A stretch of DNA of 64,000 nt, from contig OY723281.1 of assembly GCA_963210315.1 (NCBI GenBank), positions 1,798,001 through 1,862,000 of the forward strand. Direction: 5' to 3'. Every line of letters begins with the position of its first letter. The stretch's first letter is position 1. A program made the translations under genes and the position numbers. Shown here one piece after another: positions 37,909 to 48,700 of the stretch. Source of the DNA: Rhynchopus euleeides. Lineage: Eukaryota; Euglenozoa; Diplonemea; Diplonemida; Diplonemidae. The notes beneath the pieces were generated by a model, which ran no database searches, had not been told where the DNA came from, and worked only from the letters and a program-made list of their open reading frames with translations.

Positions 37909-39060
37909 ATGGATGTGACTGTGCGTCACACGGGGACCGGTAACAGCTGTGTCGTCGGTGTTCCGGAAGGCGGGACTGTGGTCGGGCTGAAGGCGGATGC
38001 GCTCAACGAGATGTTCCCGGGTTCTATCAACCCAGTCCGTGAGGCTGAAAACGTCGCAGCACACATCGAAGGGTGTGAGGAGGAGCTGGACGACGCACAG
38101 CGTGTTGCCGACGCGGGTCTGGAGGACGGGGGTGCTGTCCAGCTCGTCCCACGCTGGCCCAACCTCAAGGCTCCCGCAGTCTACTCATCAACGCATGGCG
38201 GGGAGATATACCGCATCACACTGTCGAGGTGTGGGACGCTGTGTGCTGTGGGTTACTACAACGGACACATCACTGTGTTTGACACCATCACCGCTGCTGT
38301 GGTGGCGGACTTAACACACGGCAACAAGACGATGTATTGCACTGCGTTCTCTGTCTGTGGGACGTGGTTGGCAACGTGCTCTTCTGACGGTACTGACGGC
38401 ACCATCTGCGTGTGGCTGACTTCAACTTGGGAGGAGGTGTGCATGCTGCACCACAACAACAACGTCGTGTACAGTGCAGCGTGGACACACTGCGGACGTC
38501 TGGTGTCCGGAGACTCATCAGGCAAAGTGCGTGTGTGGGACTTGAAGGGCACACCGAGCGCCACAGTGCTGGAGGGTCACAGCAAGGCTGTTTTTAGCAT
38601 TGCTGTGTCGGGCACGAGGATCTTCAGCGGGTCATGGGACGAGACCATCCGTGTGTGGGACATCAGCACCCTCACACACACACACACCCTGGCTGGGCAC
38701 ACTCGTTGGGTGAGGGGCATCGCCCTGAGTCAGGACGAGCAGCACCTGGTGTCGTGCTCTGACGACAAGTCACTCAAGGTGTGGTGCACAACCTCCCTCA
38801 GCTGCCTGCGTACTGTGCAACTGGACAGCTGCGCTACCTCCCTCGCTGTGTCACAGCCAGGTGACGTTGTTGCAGTACTGATGAGCTTCTGTTGGAGTTC
38901 CAACACCACGAGCGCACTGTACCGCCTCAGCACTGGAGAGTGTCTGAGGAAGGTGGACTCACAGGGTGATTGCGCGGGTGTTGCACTCAGCCTCTGCGGG
39001 AGGTGGGTCTTCACACCAATGAACGGCAATTTAGTCTCTGTGGGTGCTGTGTCTTCCTGA
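37909..39060 (+). CDS. UBL-WD40 propeller protein (cluster copy O)
   Basis: 383 aa from ATG 37909 (M-D-V-T-V-R-H-T-G-T-G-N). UBL 1-82, propeller ~90-383. A 9-bp duplication gives S-D-G-T-D-G-T-I in the blade 2 turn. Blade 6 is extended (M-S-F-C-W-S-S-N-T-T-S-A) and blade 7 has an added C-A-G. The C-terminus is shortened to V-G-A-V-S-S. Surface-position residues differ again: S-K-A-V-F-S, T-R-W-V-R-G, D-S-C-A-T-S. An acidic GAAGAAGAAGAAG tract lies just before the ATG. It is the last copy of the cluster in this window. Confidence 0.86.
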   Translation: MDVTVRHTGTGNSCVVGVPEGGTVVGLKADALNEMFPGSINPVREAENVAAHIEGCEEELDDAQRVADAGLEDGGAVQLVPRWPNLKAPAVYSSTHGGEIYRITLSRCGTLCAVGYYNGHITVFDTITAAVVADLTHGNKTMYCTAFSVCGTWLATCSSDGTDGTICVWLTSTWEEVCMLHHNNNVVYSAAWTHCGRLVSGDSSGKVRVWDLKGTPSATVLEGHSKAVFSIAVSGTRIFSGSWDETIRVWDISTLTHTHTLAGHTRWVRGIALSQDEQHLVSCSDDKSLKVWCTTSLSCLRTVQLDSCATSLAVSQPGDVVAVLMSFCWSSNTTSALYRLSTGECLRKVDSQGDCAGVALSLCGRWVFTPMNGNLVSVGAVSS

Positions 39061-39773
39061 GGCCAGTGCATTCGACACTGTTTGTGTTGTCGTTGCTTCA
39101 CGCATGTTTGTGCCAATCCGTTCCGTTTCTTCAGAGGGCTATCTGAGAGAGCACGTGACACAGTCTCCTCTTGCCAAGCCCGCAGAGCTGTGTTGCCACA
39201 GGCGCACCGTGGCTTGCTGTACCTCACAGCACAGTACTCCCTGAGCCCCTGCTCTATTTGGAGGCAGCTGATGCGTTTGCATCTGACATGAAGAAGAAGA
39301 GGGGCAGATGATTGCCGCAGTGCTCTCTCTCCCTGCAGACTCCCCCCCCTCCTCCTCCCCCCCTCCCTCAGGCCCCCCTCTTCTGCAGACACACCACACT
39401 ATGCGTACCCACAGCACGTTGGTACCCTCGGGAATGATCAGTGTGTGGGTGGGGTTGGGGTGTGGGATGCAGCGCTGCAAGGGGTGCGCACGTCCATACC
39501 TTCGGGTGAACGGGGTGTATGCGAGCCTCACTTCACTGGTGCATGCATAGGAAACACTGCTTGGAGTGTTGATAATGGATGGGATGTGGATGAGCATAAC
39601 AAAGCAATTGAGACCAGAGATCATCCCTGTGAGCCCTTCTACTTCTATTTCAGTACCACCACCCACCCACCCACCCACCCACCCCTCCTCCCCCTCTCTC
39701 TCTCTCGCTCTGTTGTTGCGTCTCCCAACCCTTCCTCCCCCATTCACCTTCTGCAGGATTTGTTGTACTTCCG
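39061..39773. other. Spacer upstream of the subtilase, with (CCCA)n tract
   Basis: The first ~300 bp are WD40-type flank (TTTGGAGGCAGCTG near 39259; CCCTGCAGACTC near 39332). 39658-39684 is a (CCCA)n microsatellite, G-quadruplex-prone on the other strand. CCTTCTGCAGGATTTG lies just before the subtilase ATG and could be a splice acceptor. Confidence 0.5.
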
Positions 39774-41736
39774 ATGCCTCTTCGCCTCGCCCTTGTGGCG
39801 TTGCTCGCCAGGCTCTCTCTGCTCGACGCCGCGCCGACCGCTTCTGGCAAGCAGCTGCACAACATCGTCGTCAGCAGCAACGCCGTGTCTTCTGCGACGC
39901 AACTCGACAAGCTCGTCTCTCGGATGTACACCTTCATCGGTGCTTCTGCTTCCTCTCCACGCCAGACGGGGTCGATCGACAGCTTCTACACTGCCTCCAT
40001 GTTGCTCTCGTCGGAAGATGTGGAGGCCCTGCAGGCGTCGCCCTTCGGCAGTGATCTGGAGGTCGTCGAGCGGGACATGGTCATGACGGCGCTGAGCTAC
40101 AGCATGCCGTGCCCAGATGTGCAGGCTGCCCCCTCTCCGTGGGGCCTGCGCCGCACAGTGTCCAGCAGCGCTATCCCGGACAGCTTCCGCCACAACGCCT
40201 CTTGGGGTCAGGGCGTCAACGTGTATGTCATCGACAGTGGTGTGGACTGCGAGCATCCTGACCTGAAGGGGCGCTGCGAGCAGGGGTGGTCTGGCTTCCC
40301 CACGGCCAGGGATCTTGACGGCCACGGGACGCATGTTGCCGGCACAGTCGCCGGCACGAGGTTTGGTTTTGCGAAGGCCGCCAACATCGTTGCCATCCGT
40401 GTGCTCGGTGACGACGGGTCTGGCTCGAACTCCATTGTGGTTGGTGGTGTGGAGGCTGCTGTGTCCCACGCGCGTCGCACTGGCAAGCGCGGTGTGATCA
40501 ACATGTCGCTTGGTGGTGGTGTCTCCGAGGTGGTTGACGCCACTGTCAACGCCGCCGTGAAGGCTGGCATCACTGTTGTCGTGGCTGCTGACAACAGCTA
40601 CAGCGATGCCTGCTACAACTCGCCGGCCCGCGCCTCGGATGTTATCACCGTCGGTGCGACAACCTTCACCGTTGGGCACGGCGACGAGCGTGCCGACTTC
40701 TCGAACTTCGGGTCGTGTGTTGACATCTTCGCCCCTGGTGTCCGTGTCAACTCGTCGAAGTCGTCTTTCATGGAAGAGAGCAACACGCCCCCTGAGTACG
40801 GCCTGTACCGCCTCTTCTCTGGCACGTCCATGGCGAGCCCGCTTGTTGCTGGTGCGGCTGCGGCCTACATCAGCCACCACGATAAGGCACCGTCACCCGC
40901 AGACGTGACCAAATGGCTCAAGGACTCGGTACGGATACACTGGCCGAGGGCTACAAGGCGGTTGACGAGAACTGCTACGAGACGTACATGCCCCTGCCTG
41001 ACACTGTGAACGGCAGCATCGTGTTCCCCTCGCAGGATAAGTACTACTATCCGAACGGGTTTACGGCATGCTGGCGCATCACCTGCAAGTCGGTGGTCGA
41101 GCTCAGTTTTAGGGACTTCGATACGCAGGCGGGTCGGGACTTGCTCAATGTCTACAGCGCCTCCGACATGTCGTACTCCAAGGTGCTGGAACTGTCCGGG
41201 GCCATGACCATCCCCACATCGTACCATGCCGGCCCTGTGGTGGTGCGGTTCACCAGCAGCAGCTCTGTGCAGGGCAAAGGGTTCAGCATGCAGTATGCGT
41301 GCATTGAGGAGGGTGACATCCCGTTGTCGACGCCGGCGACACGTGAGCCGACACCGGCGCTGTTCCCGCGGCAGTGTTTGCAGACGACCATGCTGGTCAG
41401 CCCGAACTCGACAAACATCAGCTACCCGGACTACAAGGACGCCCAGAACGTCTGCTGGCGTATCGAGTGCGACGAGACAGTGGAGCTGAAGTGGGAGTCG
41501 TTTGACACGGAGATGGCCTCCGACTTCGTGCGTGTGTACACGACTGCGAATGGATCTTTCCCCCTGCAGTGGCTGTTTGGCCTGACGCGATTCCCCGCCT
41601 CAAAGCAGACCCACCTGGCAGCTACTCAAGGCACATGAGGAGCGAGAGGCGTCAACGGGCGCAACGCCCCTCCCTGCGGTCCGGCTTCCGCCACGTGGCT
41701 GACTCAAAGCAGCGAAGTGACCAACAGGAGCGACAT

Positions 41737-42934
41737 CAGGGGATAAGATAGGTCTGGTTTTCCGGTTTTCAAAACCAGGGTTTCCCGGTTCCCGGTTTTC
41801 TGGAAAAAAAAAAAAGGTCGGTCTCATTTTTGGCGGTTTTTTTTGTGACTTTGGGACAGTAAAACAGTCAGAAAAAACGCCATAAAAAAATAGAAAGTGA
41901 CCCCATCGTGATCCGCACAGAGCCCAAATAGTCCAAAGAAGGCAGAGAAGCGGAGAAGAAAAAATGGACCTAGCGGGTGGCCCGGTGGGTGGTGATGCCC
42001 TCGTCATGCAGGTCTCTTCTGTTTTGAAGGTGCACACATGGTGGACTCCAGCCACCATGTCTAAGAGGGAGTCTAAGACTGCAGTCTGTACTGGAGACGG
42101 GAGTCTATTTTCCAGCTAGTTTACGCTCAGACTCCCGCTAGTTGAGACTCATGGGAGACACGGTGTACTCCAGCGGAGGTAGGGTAACCTCCGCTGGAGT
42201 TCACCGTGTCGTCTGCCTCTGTGCAGCGTCACTCGGTGCCATCGAATACATGGCGACAGCCCACCAACTCGAGACAGATCTGCTTGTCTGGAGGGCTGAG
42301 ACGAGAACACGAACGACTTTCAAGCAGTCTTGAAGGTCGCCAAGCCTATTGGGGGCAACTAACAGATGAGATTTGTTTGTTGCCTGTCGTCACAGCTAGG
42401 TGCCCATCTCCTCGAAAACTCTCGTCTAGGCTCTACGTGGCGGAGATCTCGTGGACCCTTTGGCCATGACAAGGTCTGCCGTGCATCCACTCCACCCACA
42501 ACGCACACCTGTCACGAGTGGTCGCTCCCACGTCCTCCTCCACCCTGAAGGTTGAACCCTCAAGGACCAGTGATCTCCTGCTGGCCGGGCTGCGATACAG
42601 TGAAGCCTTCCTACTTACAAGCGAATCCAGACTGTAGGGAACAGATGTTCACTACAGTGGCCTCCGGCGGCTGGGGGGCTCCGCCCCCCAGACCCCCCTG
42701 CGTAAAAACATTGCACCAGACCGGTTTTTTGGCCGAGAGTCCAAACTTTCAAAGCAGCTGCTGCGCCTGCCCCACCAAGCAGCCTCAGTACGACAGGACG
42801 CGCGCAGGCACTGGGCCCTCTCAGATTCTGGGAGGGTTTGCGCGGGTCGCGCGCGCCGAAGGCGCGCGCGAAAAATTTTCAAAACCAGAAAAACCGGAAA
42901 ACGGCGCCAGAAAAAAAGTCTATCTTATACCCTG
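41737..42934. mobile_element. hAT-like non-autonomous transposon, 1198 bp, 8-bp TSD
   Basis: Flanked by an exact 8-bp duplication AGCGACAT (41729-41736 and 42935-42942) of the retroelement's 3' end. Terminal inverted repeats are CAGGGGATAAGATAG and, reverse-complemented from the right end, CAGGGTATAAGATAG (14 of 15 match). CAGGG ends and 8-bp TSDs are typical of the hAT superfamily. The interior has no transposase. It holds subterminal GGTTTTCCGG/CCGGAAAA-like repeats and a long internal hairpin (42157-42210). Confidence 0.85.
42157..42210. repeat. 24-bp stem hairpin inside the hAT-like element
   Basis: The arms 42157-42180 and 42187-42210 are reverse complements with one mismatch, separated by AGGGTA. 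The arms contain GACACGGTG and CTCCAGCGGAGGT. This is a strong structure for an otherwise non-coding element. Confidence 0.75.
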
Positions 42935-44046
42935 AGCGACATGAAAAAAAAAAAAAAAAGGAGATGCTGCACGGGCGCGCCTCCCCCCCGACGACGTACC
43001 ACAAGGGCCCGGTGGTGGTGCAGTTCACCAGCAACGGCGCTGTGACGGCAGACGGGTTTGTCCTTCAGCTCCAGTGCCTTGACAAAACGCCTGACCCGAA
43101 GCCGGCGCCGGTGGTGCCGCAGTACCCCCCCGTGTGCAGTGGGACCACGGAGGCAGTTGATGCCACCACTGCCCCTGCAATCCAGTACCCGCGCCCCGGC
43201 AGCAGCATGCCGACTGTGTCGTGCTGGAGGATCCAGTGCAATGACGTCCTGACGCTGAGGGCGCCCCGCTTCGAAAGCGCATCACTCGCTGACCAGGTGG
43301 TTCTCTTCGTGCAGGGCGACTGGTCGTACGACCGGATGTCCTACTACCAGCCCATTGCGCACTACTACGGGACGGCAGCCCCTCCGCCGTGGGTGTCCGT
43401 GCGCGGCTCCATTGTGCTCGTCTCGAGCTTCAGGTCGGGGTCGCCCACCAGCGGGTTTGTGTATAACTTCACGTGTGGGGCAGGCGTCCCGGATCAGACT
43501 GCGGCACCGGCAACACCTGCGCCACCAGCGTCAGTATTTCCGCCGCAGTGCCAGAACAAGGTGGTTGTGAACCAGACGCAGATCATCCACGCAAACTACT
43601 CCAACGGTGACAACTACTGCTGGCGTGTTGAGTGCGACGGGCTGGTTCAGCTGGACTGGGCTGCCTTCAGAACCGAGCCTAACTACGACTTCGTGCATGT
43701 GTACACACATGACAGCAGCGGGTCTTTCCTGCCGAAACAGGAGCTTCACGGCAGTGCGCTCCCCCCGACGTCCCTCCAGCAGGGTCCTGTGGTGGTGCAT
43801 TTCGCGAGCGACGGGATTGTGAAGGACGCTGGGTTCACACTGGAGGCGACTTGCCTTGCGACACCTGCCCCCCCGACGAGCATCCCCCACATCTCAAGAG
43901 AATCGGATGACGACGACAAGAAGGTGGGCCTCGGGGTCGGCATCGGCATCGGTCTGGGCGTGCCGCTGCTTCTGGGGGCGATCGTGGCTGTTGTTTGCTG
44001 CACCCGCAAAAAGGACACCTCGACGAACGCACCTTACGCAGCGTAA

Positions 44047-45211
44047 ATCAGGGTCGCATGACGTCAGTCATCACTTTCCTGCCGTCCCTCAGAAGCACTC
44101 TCCCAGAAGCCCCAGCTGAGGCTTGCTGTCAGCCTGCCAGCAAGCCAGACGCCTCTCACCATCTCCCCACTACGGGTCTGCTCCCGAGCAAGCGCCAAGG
44201 CCTTGACCTTCTCCTGACTGCCTGCTGACCCCGCCGGTGGTTCCACTGTCACATCTTCCTCCAGTGACGAGTGACTCGTTCTATTCATCAACATCAGCAT
44301 CCGCCTTCAGAGCTCTTCATCCTGACCACATCATCTCTCATTCGAGTCCCTCCCCACCACAAGTATCCGCAATGTGTTCTTCATCAAGTCTGTTTGACCT
44401 CTCCATGAGGGGGGCCCTCGCTACCAGGCACACCTGGGAGCGAGGTCCCCTGAGGTCTACCTTTCCAATGCTCCCATATTTAGAGCATCAATGTGGCAGT
44501 GTGTATGTCAGGGTACTGCGGTGCATCCGCTTCAAAAAGAATCAGATTGGGCTTGATTGTCTCTCGTCTTTGTCGATGCGGGAAAAGGAACTGGCTGTCT
44601 TTTGCTGGTCACGCCTCTTCCTTTATCCCTGTGCCACCCCCTCCCTTGGTGCTGGCAGGCCATAGAGGGGCTGCCGTGGGTTAGCTCCCAAACAGTTGCT
44701 GGAGATGAGGTTCCAGGTGGCCGTTGATGGCACCCCGAGGCGAAAGGAGCACGGTTGTACTCCAGGGCCGCCCAGAAAGGATCCGCAGAGAAGGCACTGT
44801 ATCCACGGTTAGTTAGACCTCTGGAGAATAGTTCTTCCGTTTGCCAGTCGCCCTCTCTCCCTATCTCTGCCACTCCTTTCCCTGCATAATCTGTCGCCCG
44901 CTCTGAGCCACATCTCACCTCGTCACAGGTCGAGGCGTGTGCCGTTTCACCACAGCAAACCTCTCCCCATTCCCATGTCCGTTTATAGTGACATGTTTCT
45001 GTTGTTCTATTTTTATCATTACTAGTTACGAGCGACGGAGCGTAGCGAAGTCGCAGAGTAACGAAGGAGATCGTACGACTGAAGACGGGAGCTTTACAAT
45101 GATCACCTTCATGCCACTTCACGGGGGCTTACACGGCCTTTGACACAGGAGTGTTAGAGGGGCCCAAGCTGCGTAACCTTAAGCGTGGGCAAAATTTCGG
45201 CGATTTAAAAA
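44047..45211. other. Region downstream of the subtilase, no supported gene
   Basis: A 196-codon minus-strand frame (44532-45122) has no recognisable family features. ~44912-44945 repeats the CCACATCTCACCTCGTCACAG segment of 24.94 kb. Nothing else is recognised. Confidence 0.5.
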
Positions 45212-45783
45212 TCGCATTGTCTAAAGCACTACCCCACCAAAAATCACTCTACGGAGTCCATCTGACCTAGCAGCACCTAGCGGCATCTAAATGCTGCCCG
45301 TTTGTTAAATTTTAAATCCAAAAAACTCCCAAAACACGGGGCCCTTGAGACAATGCGAAAATCGCGAAAAATCCGAAAAAACATTTTCCCGAAATTTCGC
45401 CCAAAACACTGTTTTTTCGGCCCCAGGCACACCCACACCCAGAAAAAAATGGTTTTTGGGCAGAAATTTCGGGTTCAAAAATTTCACTTTGCCGCTGACA
45501 AATGGCCTGGGGGGGCCTCAGGGCCTGTAGGGGGGTTTTCTAAGGGTTTTGGGACCCTCCAGACGTAAAATATCTGCACTGTCTGGAGGGGTTACTGCAT
45601 GTTAAACCCCATTCTCTGCTCCCAAGGCAGGGCAGCTCCTGGTGAGTAGGTGGTACCTGGCACGTCCTTGACGTGTGGTGCTCCTCTGATCAGCAGCTGA
45701 GTGGTGAGGGGCATGCCTCCATTTAACATATTGTTAAGAGTGTTGGAGTGCACGCCTCCGCAAGGTGCATTGCTGGGCAGGAG
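45212..45783. repeat. Satellite leader, copy 1 (~570 bp)
   Basis: Starts TCGCATTGTCTAAAGCACTACC, runs through TTAAATGCTGCCCGTTTG-like and CACACCCACACCCAGAAAAA-like segments, the structured core (45601-45717), and ends GTGTTGGAGTGCACGCCTCC...GGGCAG. It is homologous along its length to 58367-58956 in the same orientation, with more divergence in the middle than at the ends. The 51-bp array follows immediately. Confidence 0.8.
45601..45717. repeat. Structured core element, copy 3 (hairpin form B)
   Basis: Same conserved ends as at 12929 and 14061 (GTTAAACCCCATTCTCTG, GTGGTGAGGGGCATGCC) but a different middle that folds around CACGTC CTT GACGTG. Sequence change in the middle with kept ends and kept foldability is notable. 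Confidence 0.6.
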
Positions 45784-48700
45784 TCACGCGGCTGTGTCGT
45801 ACCAGAGGAGTGTGTCGTAATGGGTATGTAGGTGTCACGCGGCAATGTTTCACCCTAGGAGAGTGTCGGAGTGGGTGTTTAGGTGTCACGCGGCTATGAC
45901 TCAACCTAGGAGAGTGTCGTAGTGGGTGTTTAGGTGTCACGCGGCTATGTCTCACCCTATGAGAGTGTCGTAGTGGGTATGTAGGTGTCACTGGGCTATG
46001 TCTCAACCTAGGAGAGTGTCGTAGTGGGTGTTTAGGTGTCACGCGGCTATGTCTCAACCTATGAGAGTGTCGTAGTGGGTATGTAGGTGTCACGCGACTA
46101 TGTCTCAACCTAGGAGAGTGTCGTAGTGGGTGTTTAGGTGTCACGCGGCTATGTCTCAACCTAGGAGAGTGTCGGAATGGGTATGTAGGTGTCACGCGGC
46201 TATGTCTCAACCTAGGAGAGTGTCGTAGTGGGTGTTTAGGTGTCACGCGGCTATGTCTCAACCTAGGAGAGTGTCGGAATGGGTGTTTAGGTGTCACGCG
46301 GCTATGTCTCACCCTAGGAGAGTGTCGGAGTGGGTGTTTAGGTGTCACGCGGCTATGTCTCAACCTAGGAGAGTGTCGGAGTGGGTATGTAGGTGTCACG
46401 CGGCTATGTCGCAACCTAGGAGAGTGTCGTAGTGGGTGTTTAGGTGTCACGCGGCTATGTCTCACCCTATGAGAGTGTCGGAGTGGGTGTTTAGGTGTCA
46501 CGCGGCTATGTCTCACCCTATGAGAGTGTCGTAGTGGGTATGTAGGTGTCACGCGGCTATGTCTCACCCTAGGAGAGTGTCGGAGTGGGTGTTTAGGTGT
46601 CACGCGGCTATGTCTCACCCTATGAGAGTGTCGGAGTGGGTGTTTAGGTGTCACGCGGCTATGTCTCAACCTATGAGAGTGTCGTAGTGGGTATGTAGGT
46701 GTCACGCGGCTATGTCTCACCCTAGGAGAGTGTCGGAGTGGGTATGTAGGTGTCACGCGGCTATGTCGCAACCTAGGAGAGTGTCGTAGTGGGTGTTTAG
46801 GTGTCACGCGGCTATGTCTCACCCTATGAGAGTGTCGTAGTGGGTGTTTAGGTGTCACGCGGCTATGTCTCACCCTATGAGAGTGTCGGAGTGGGTGTTT
46901 AGGTGTCACGCGGCTATGTCTCACCCTAGGAGAGTGTCGGAGTGGGTGTTTAGGTGTCACGCGGCTATGTCTCACCCTATGAGAGTGTCGGAGTGGGTGT
47001 TTAGGTGTCACGCGGCTATGTCTCACCCTAGGAGAGTGTCGGAGTGGGTGTTTAGGTGTCACGCGGCTATGTCTCAACCTAGGAGAGTGTCGGAGTGGGT
47101 ATGTAGGTGTCACGCGGCTATGTCGCAACCTAGGAGAGTGTCGTAGTGGGTGTTTAGGTGTCACGCGGCTATGTCTCACCCTATGAGAGTGTCGGAGTGG
47201 GTGTTTAGGTGTCACGCGGCTATGTCTCACCCTATGAGAGTGTCGTAGTGGGTATGTAGGTGTCACGCGGCTATGTCTCACCCTAGGAGAGTGTCGGAGT
47301 GGGTGTTTAGGTGTCACGCGGCTATGTCTCACCCTATGAGAGTGTCGGAGTGGGTGTTTAGGTGTCACGCGGCTATGTCTCAACCTATGAGAGTGTCGTA
47401 GTGGGTATGTAGGTGTCACGCGGCTATGTCTCACCCTAGGAGAGTGTCGGAGTGGGTATGTAGGTGTCACGCGGCTACGTCGCAACCTAGGAGAGTGTCG
47501 TAGTGGGTGTTTAGGTGTCACGCGGCTATGTCTCACCCTATGAGAGTGTCGTAGTGGGTGTTTAGGTGTCACGCGGCTATGTCTCACCCTATGAGAGTGT
47601 CGGAGTGGGTGTTTAGGTGTCACGCGGCTATGTCTCACCCTAGGAGAGTGTCGGAGTGGGTGTTTAGGTGTCACGCGGCTATGTCTCACCCTATGAGAGT
47701 GTCGGAGTGGGTGTTTAGGTGTCACGCGGCTATGTCTCAACCTATGAGAGTGTCGTAGTGGGTATGTAGGTGTCACGCGGCTATGTCTCACCCTAGGAGA
47801 GTGTCGGAGTGGGTATGTAGGTGTCACGCGGCTATGTCTCACCCTATGAGAGTGTCGGAGTGGGTGTTTAGGTGTCACGCGGCTATGTCTCAACCTAGGA
47901 GAGTGTCAGAGTGGGTGTTTAGGTGTCACGCGGCTATGTCTCAACCTAGGAGAGTGTCGGAGTGGGTATGTAGGTGTCACGCGGCTATGTCTCACCCTAT
48001 GAGAGTGTCGGAGTGGGTGTTTAGGCGTCACGCGGCTATGTCTCACCCTAGGAGAGTGTCGGAGTGGGTGTTTAGGTGTCACGCGGCTATGTCTCACCCT
48101 AGGAGAGTGTCGGAGTGGGTGTTTAGGTGTCACGCGGCTATGTCTCACCCTATGAGAGTGTCGGAGTGGGTGTTTAGGTGTCACGCGGCTATGTCTCACC
48201 CTAGGAGAGTGTCGGAGTGGGTGTTTAGGTGTCACGCGGCTATGTCTCAACCTAGGAGAGTGTCGTAGTGGGTGTTTAGGTGTCACGCGGCTATGTCTCA
48301 CCCTATGAGAGTGTCGTAGTGGGTGTTTAGGTGTCACGCGGCTATGTCTCACCCTAGGAGAGTGTCGGAGTGGGTGTTTAGGTGTCACGCGGCTATGTCT
48401 CAACCTAGGAGAGTGTCGTAGTGGGTGTTTAGGTGTCACGCGGCTATGTCTCAACCTAGGAGAGTGTCGGAGTGGGTGTTTAGGTGTCACGCGGCTATGT
48501 CTCAACCTAGGAGAGTGTCGTAGTGGGTGTTTAGGTGTCACGCGGCTATGTCTCAACCTAGGAGAGTGTCGTAGTGGGTGTTTAGGTGTCACGCGGCTAT
48601 GTCTCACCCTATGAGAGTGTCGGAGTGGGTGTTTAGGTGTCACGCGGCTATGTCTCAACCTATGAGAGTGTCGTAGTGGGTATGTAGGTGTCACGCGGCT

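Larger units (their letters stand above)
41566..42959 (+). mobile_element. 5'-truncated retroelement copy with A-tail (split by nested hAT-like element)
   Basis: 41566-41736 plus 42943-42959 match 9247-9431, starting at GCAGTGGCTGTTTGG and ending CGACATG followed by 16 A. CUB coding resumes right after the A-tract (E-M-L-H-G). The A-tail gives plus-strand orientation. No clear target-site duplication is visible around it. Confidence 0.8.
39774..44046 (+). pseudogene. Membrane-anchored subtilase (S8, proteinase K-like) with CUB-like repeats, disrupted
   Basis: ATG 39774 opens a signal peptide (M-P-L-R-L-A-L-V-A-L-L-A-R-L-S-L-L), a propeptide, then a proteinase K-type S8 domain with Asp154 (V-I-D-S-G-V-D), His184 (G-H-G-T-H-V-A-G), oxyanion Asn274 and Ser352 (S-G-T-S-M-A-S-P). 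About four CUB-like domains follow (C-W-R-I-x-C and F-D-T/F-R-T signatures), then one transmembrane helix (V-G-L-G-V-G-I-G-I-G...) and a short basic tail to the stop at 44046. Two lesions: a 1-nt loss near 40931, where the S8 frame goes out of register with the CUB frame, and a ~1.4-kb insertion (41566-42959) inside CUB 2. Beyond the insertion the reading frame is clean to the stop, so inactivation looks recent. The protein would have been a secreted-side surface protease. Confidence 0.85.

Noticed and set aside
39774-41009. Treating the first subtilase frame (to 41009) as a complete soluble protease
   Set aside because: Its last ~25 codons are out of register; the correct CUB continuation lies in another frame from ~40931, so this is a frameshifted gene.
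44532-45122. 196-codon minus-strand ORF
   Set aside because: No recognisable domain and it crosses a dispersed repeat segment; probably chance.
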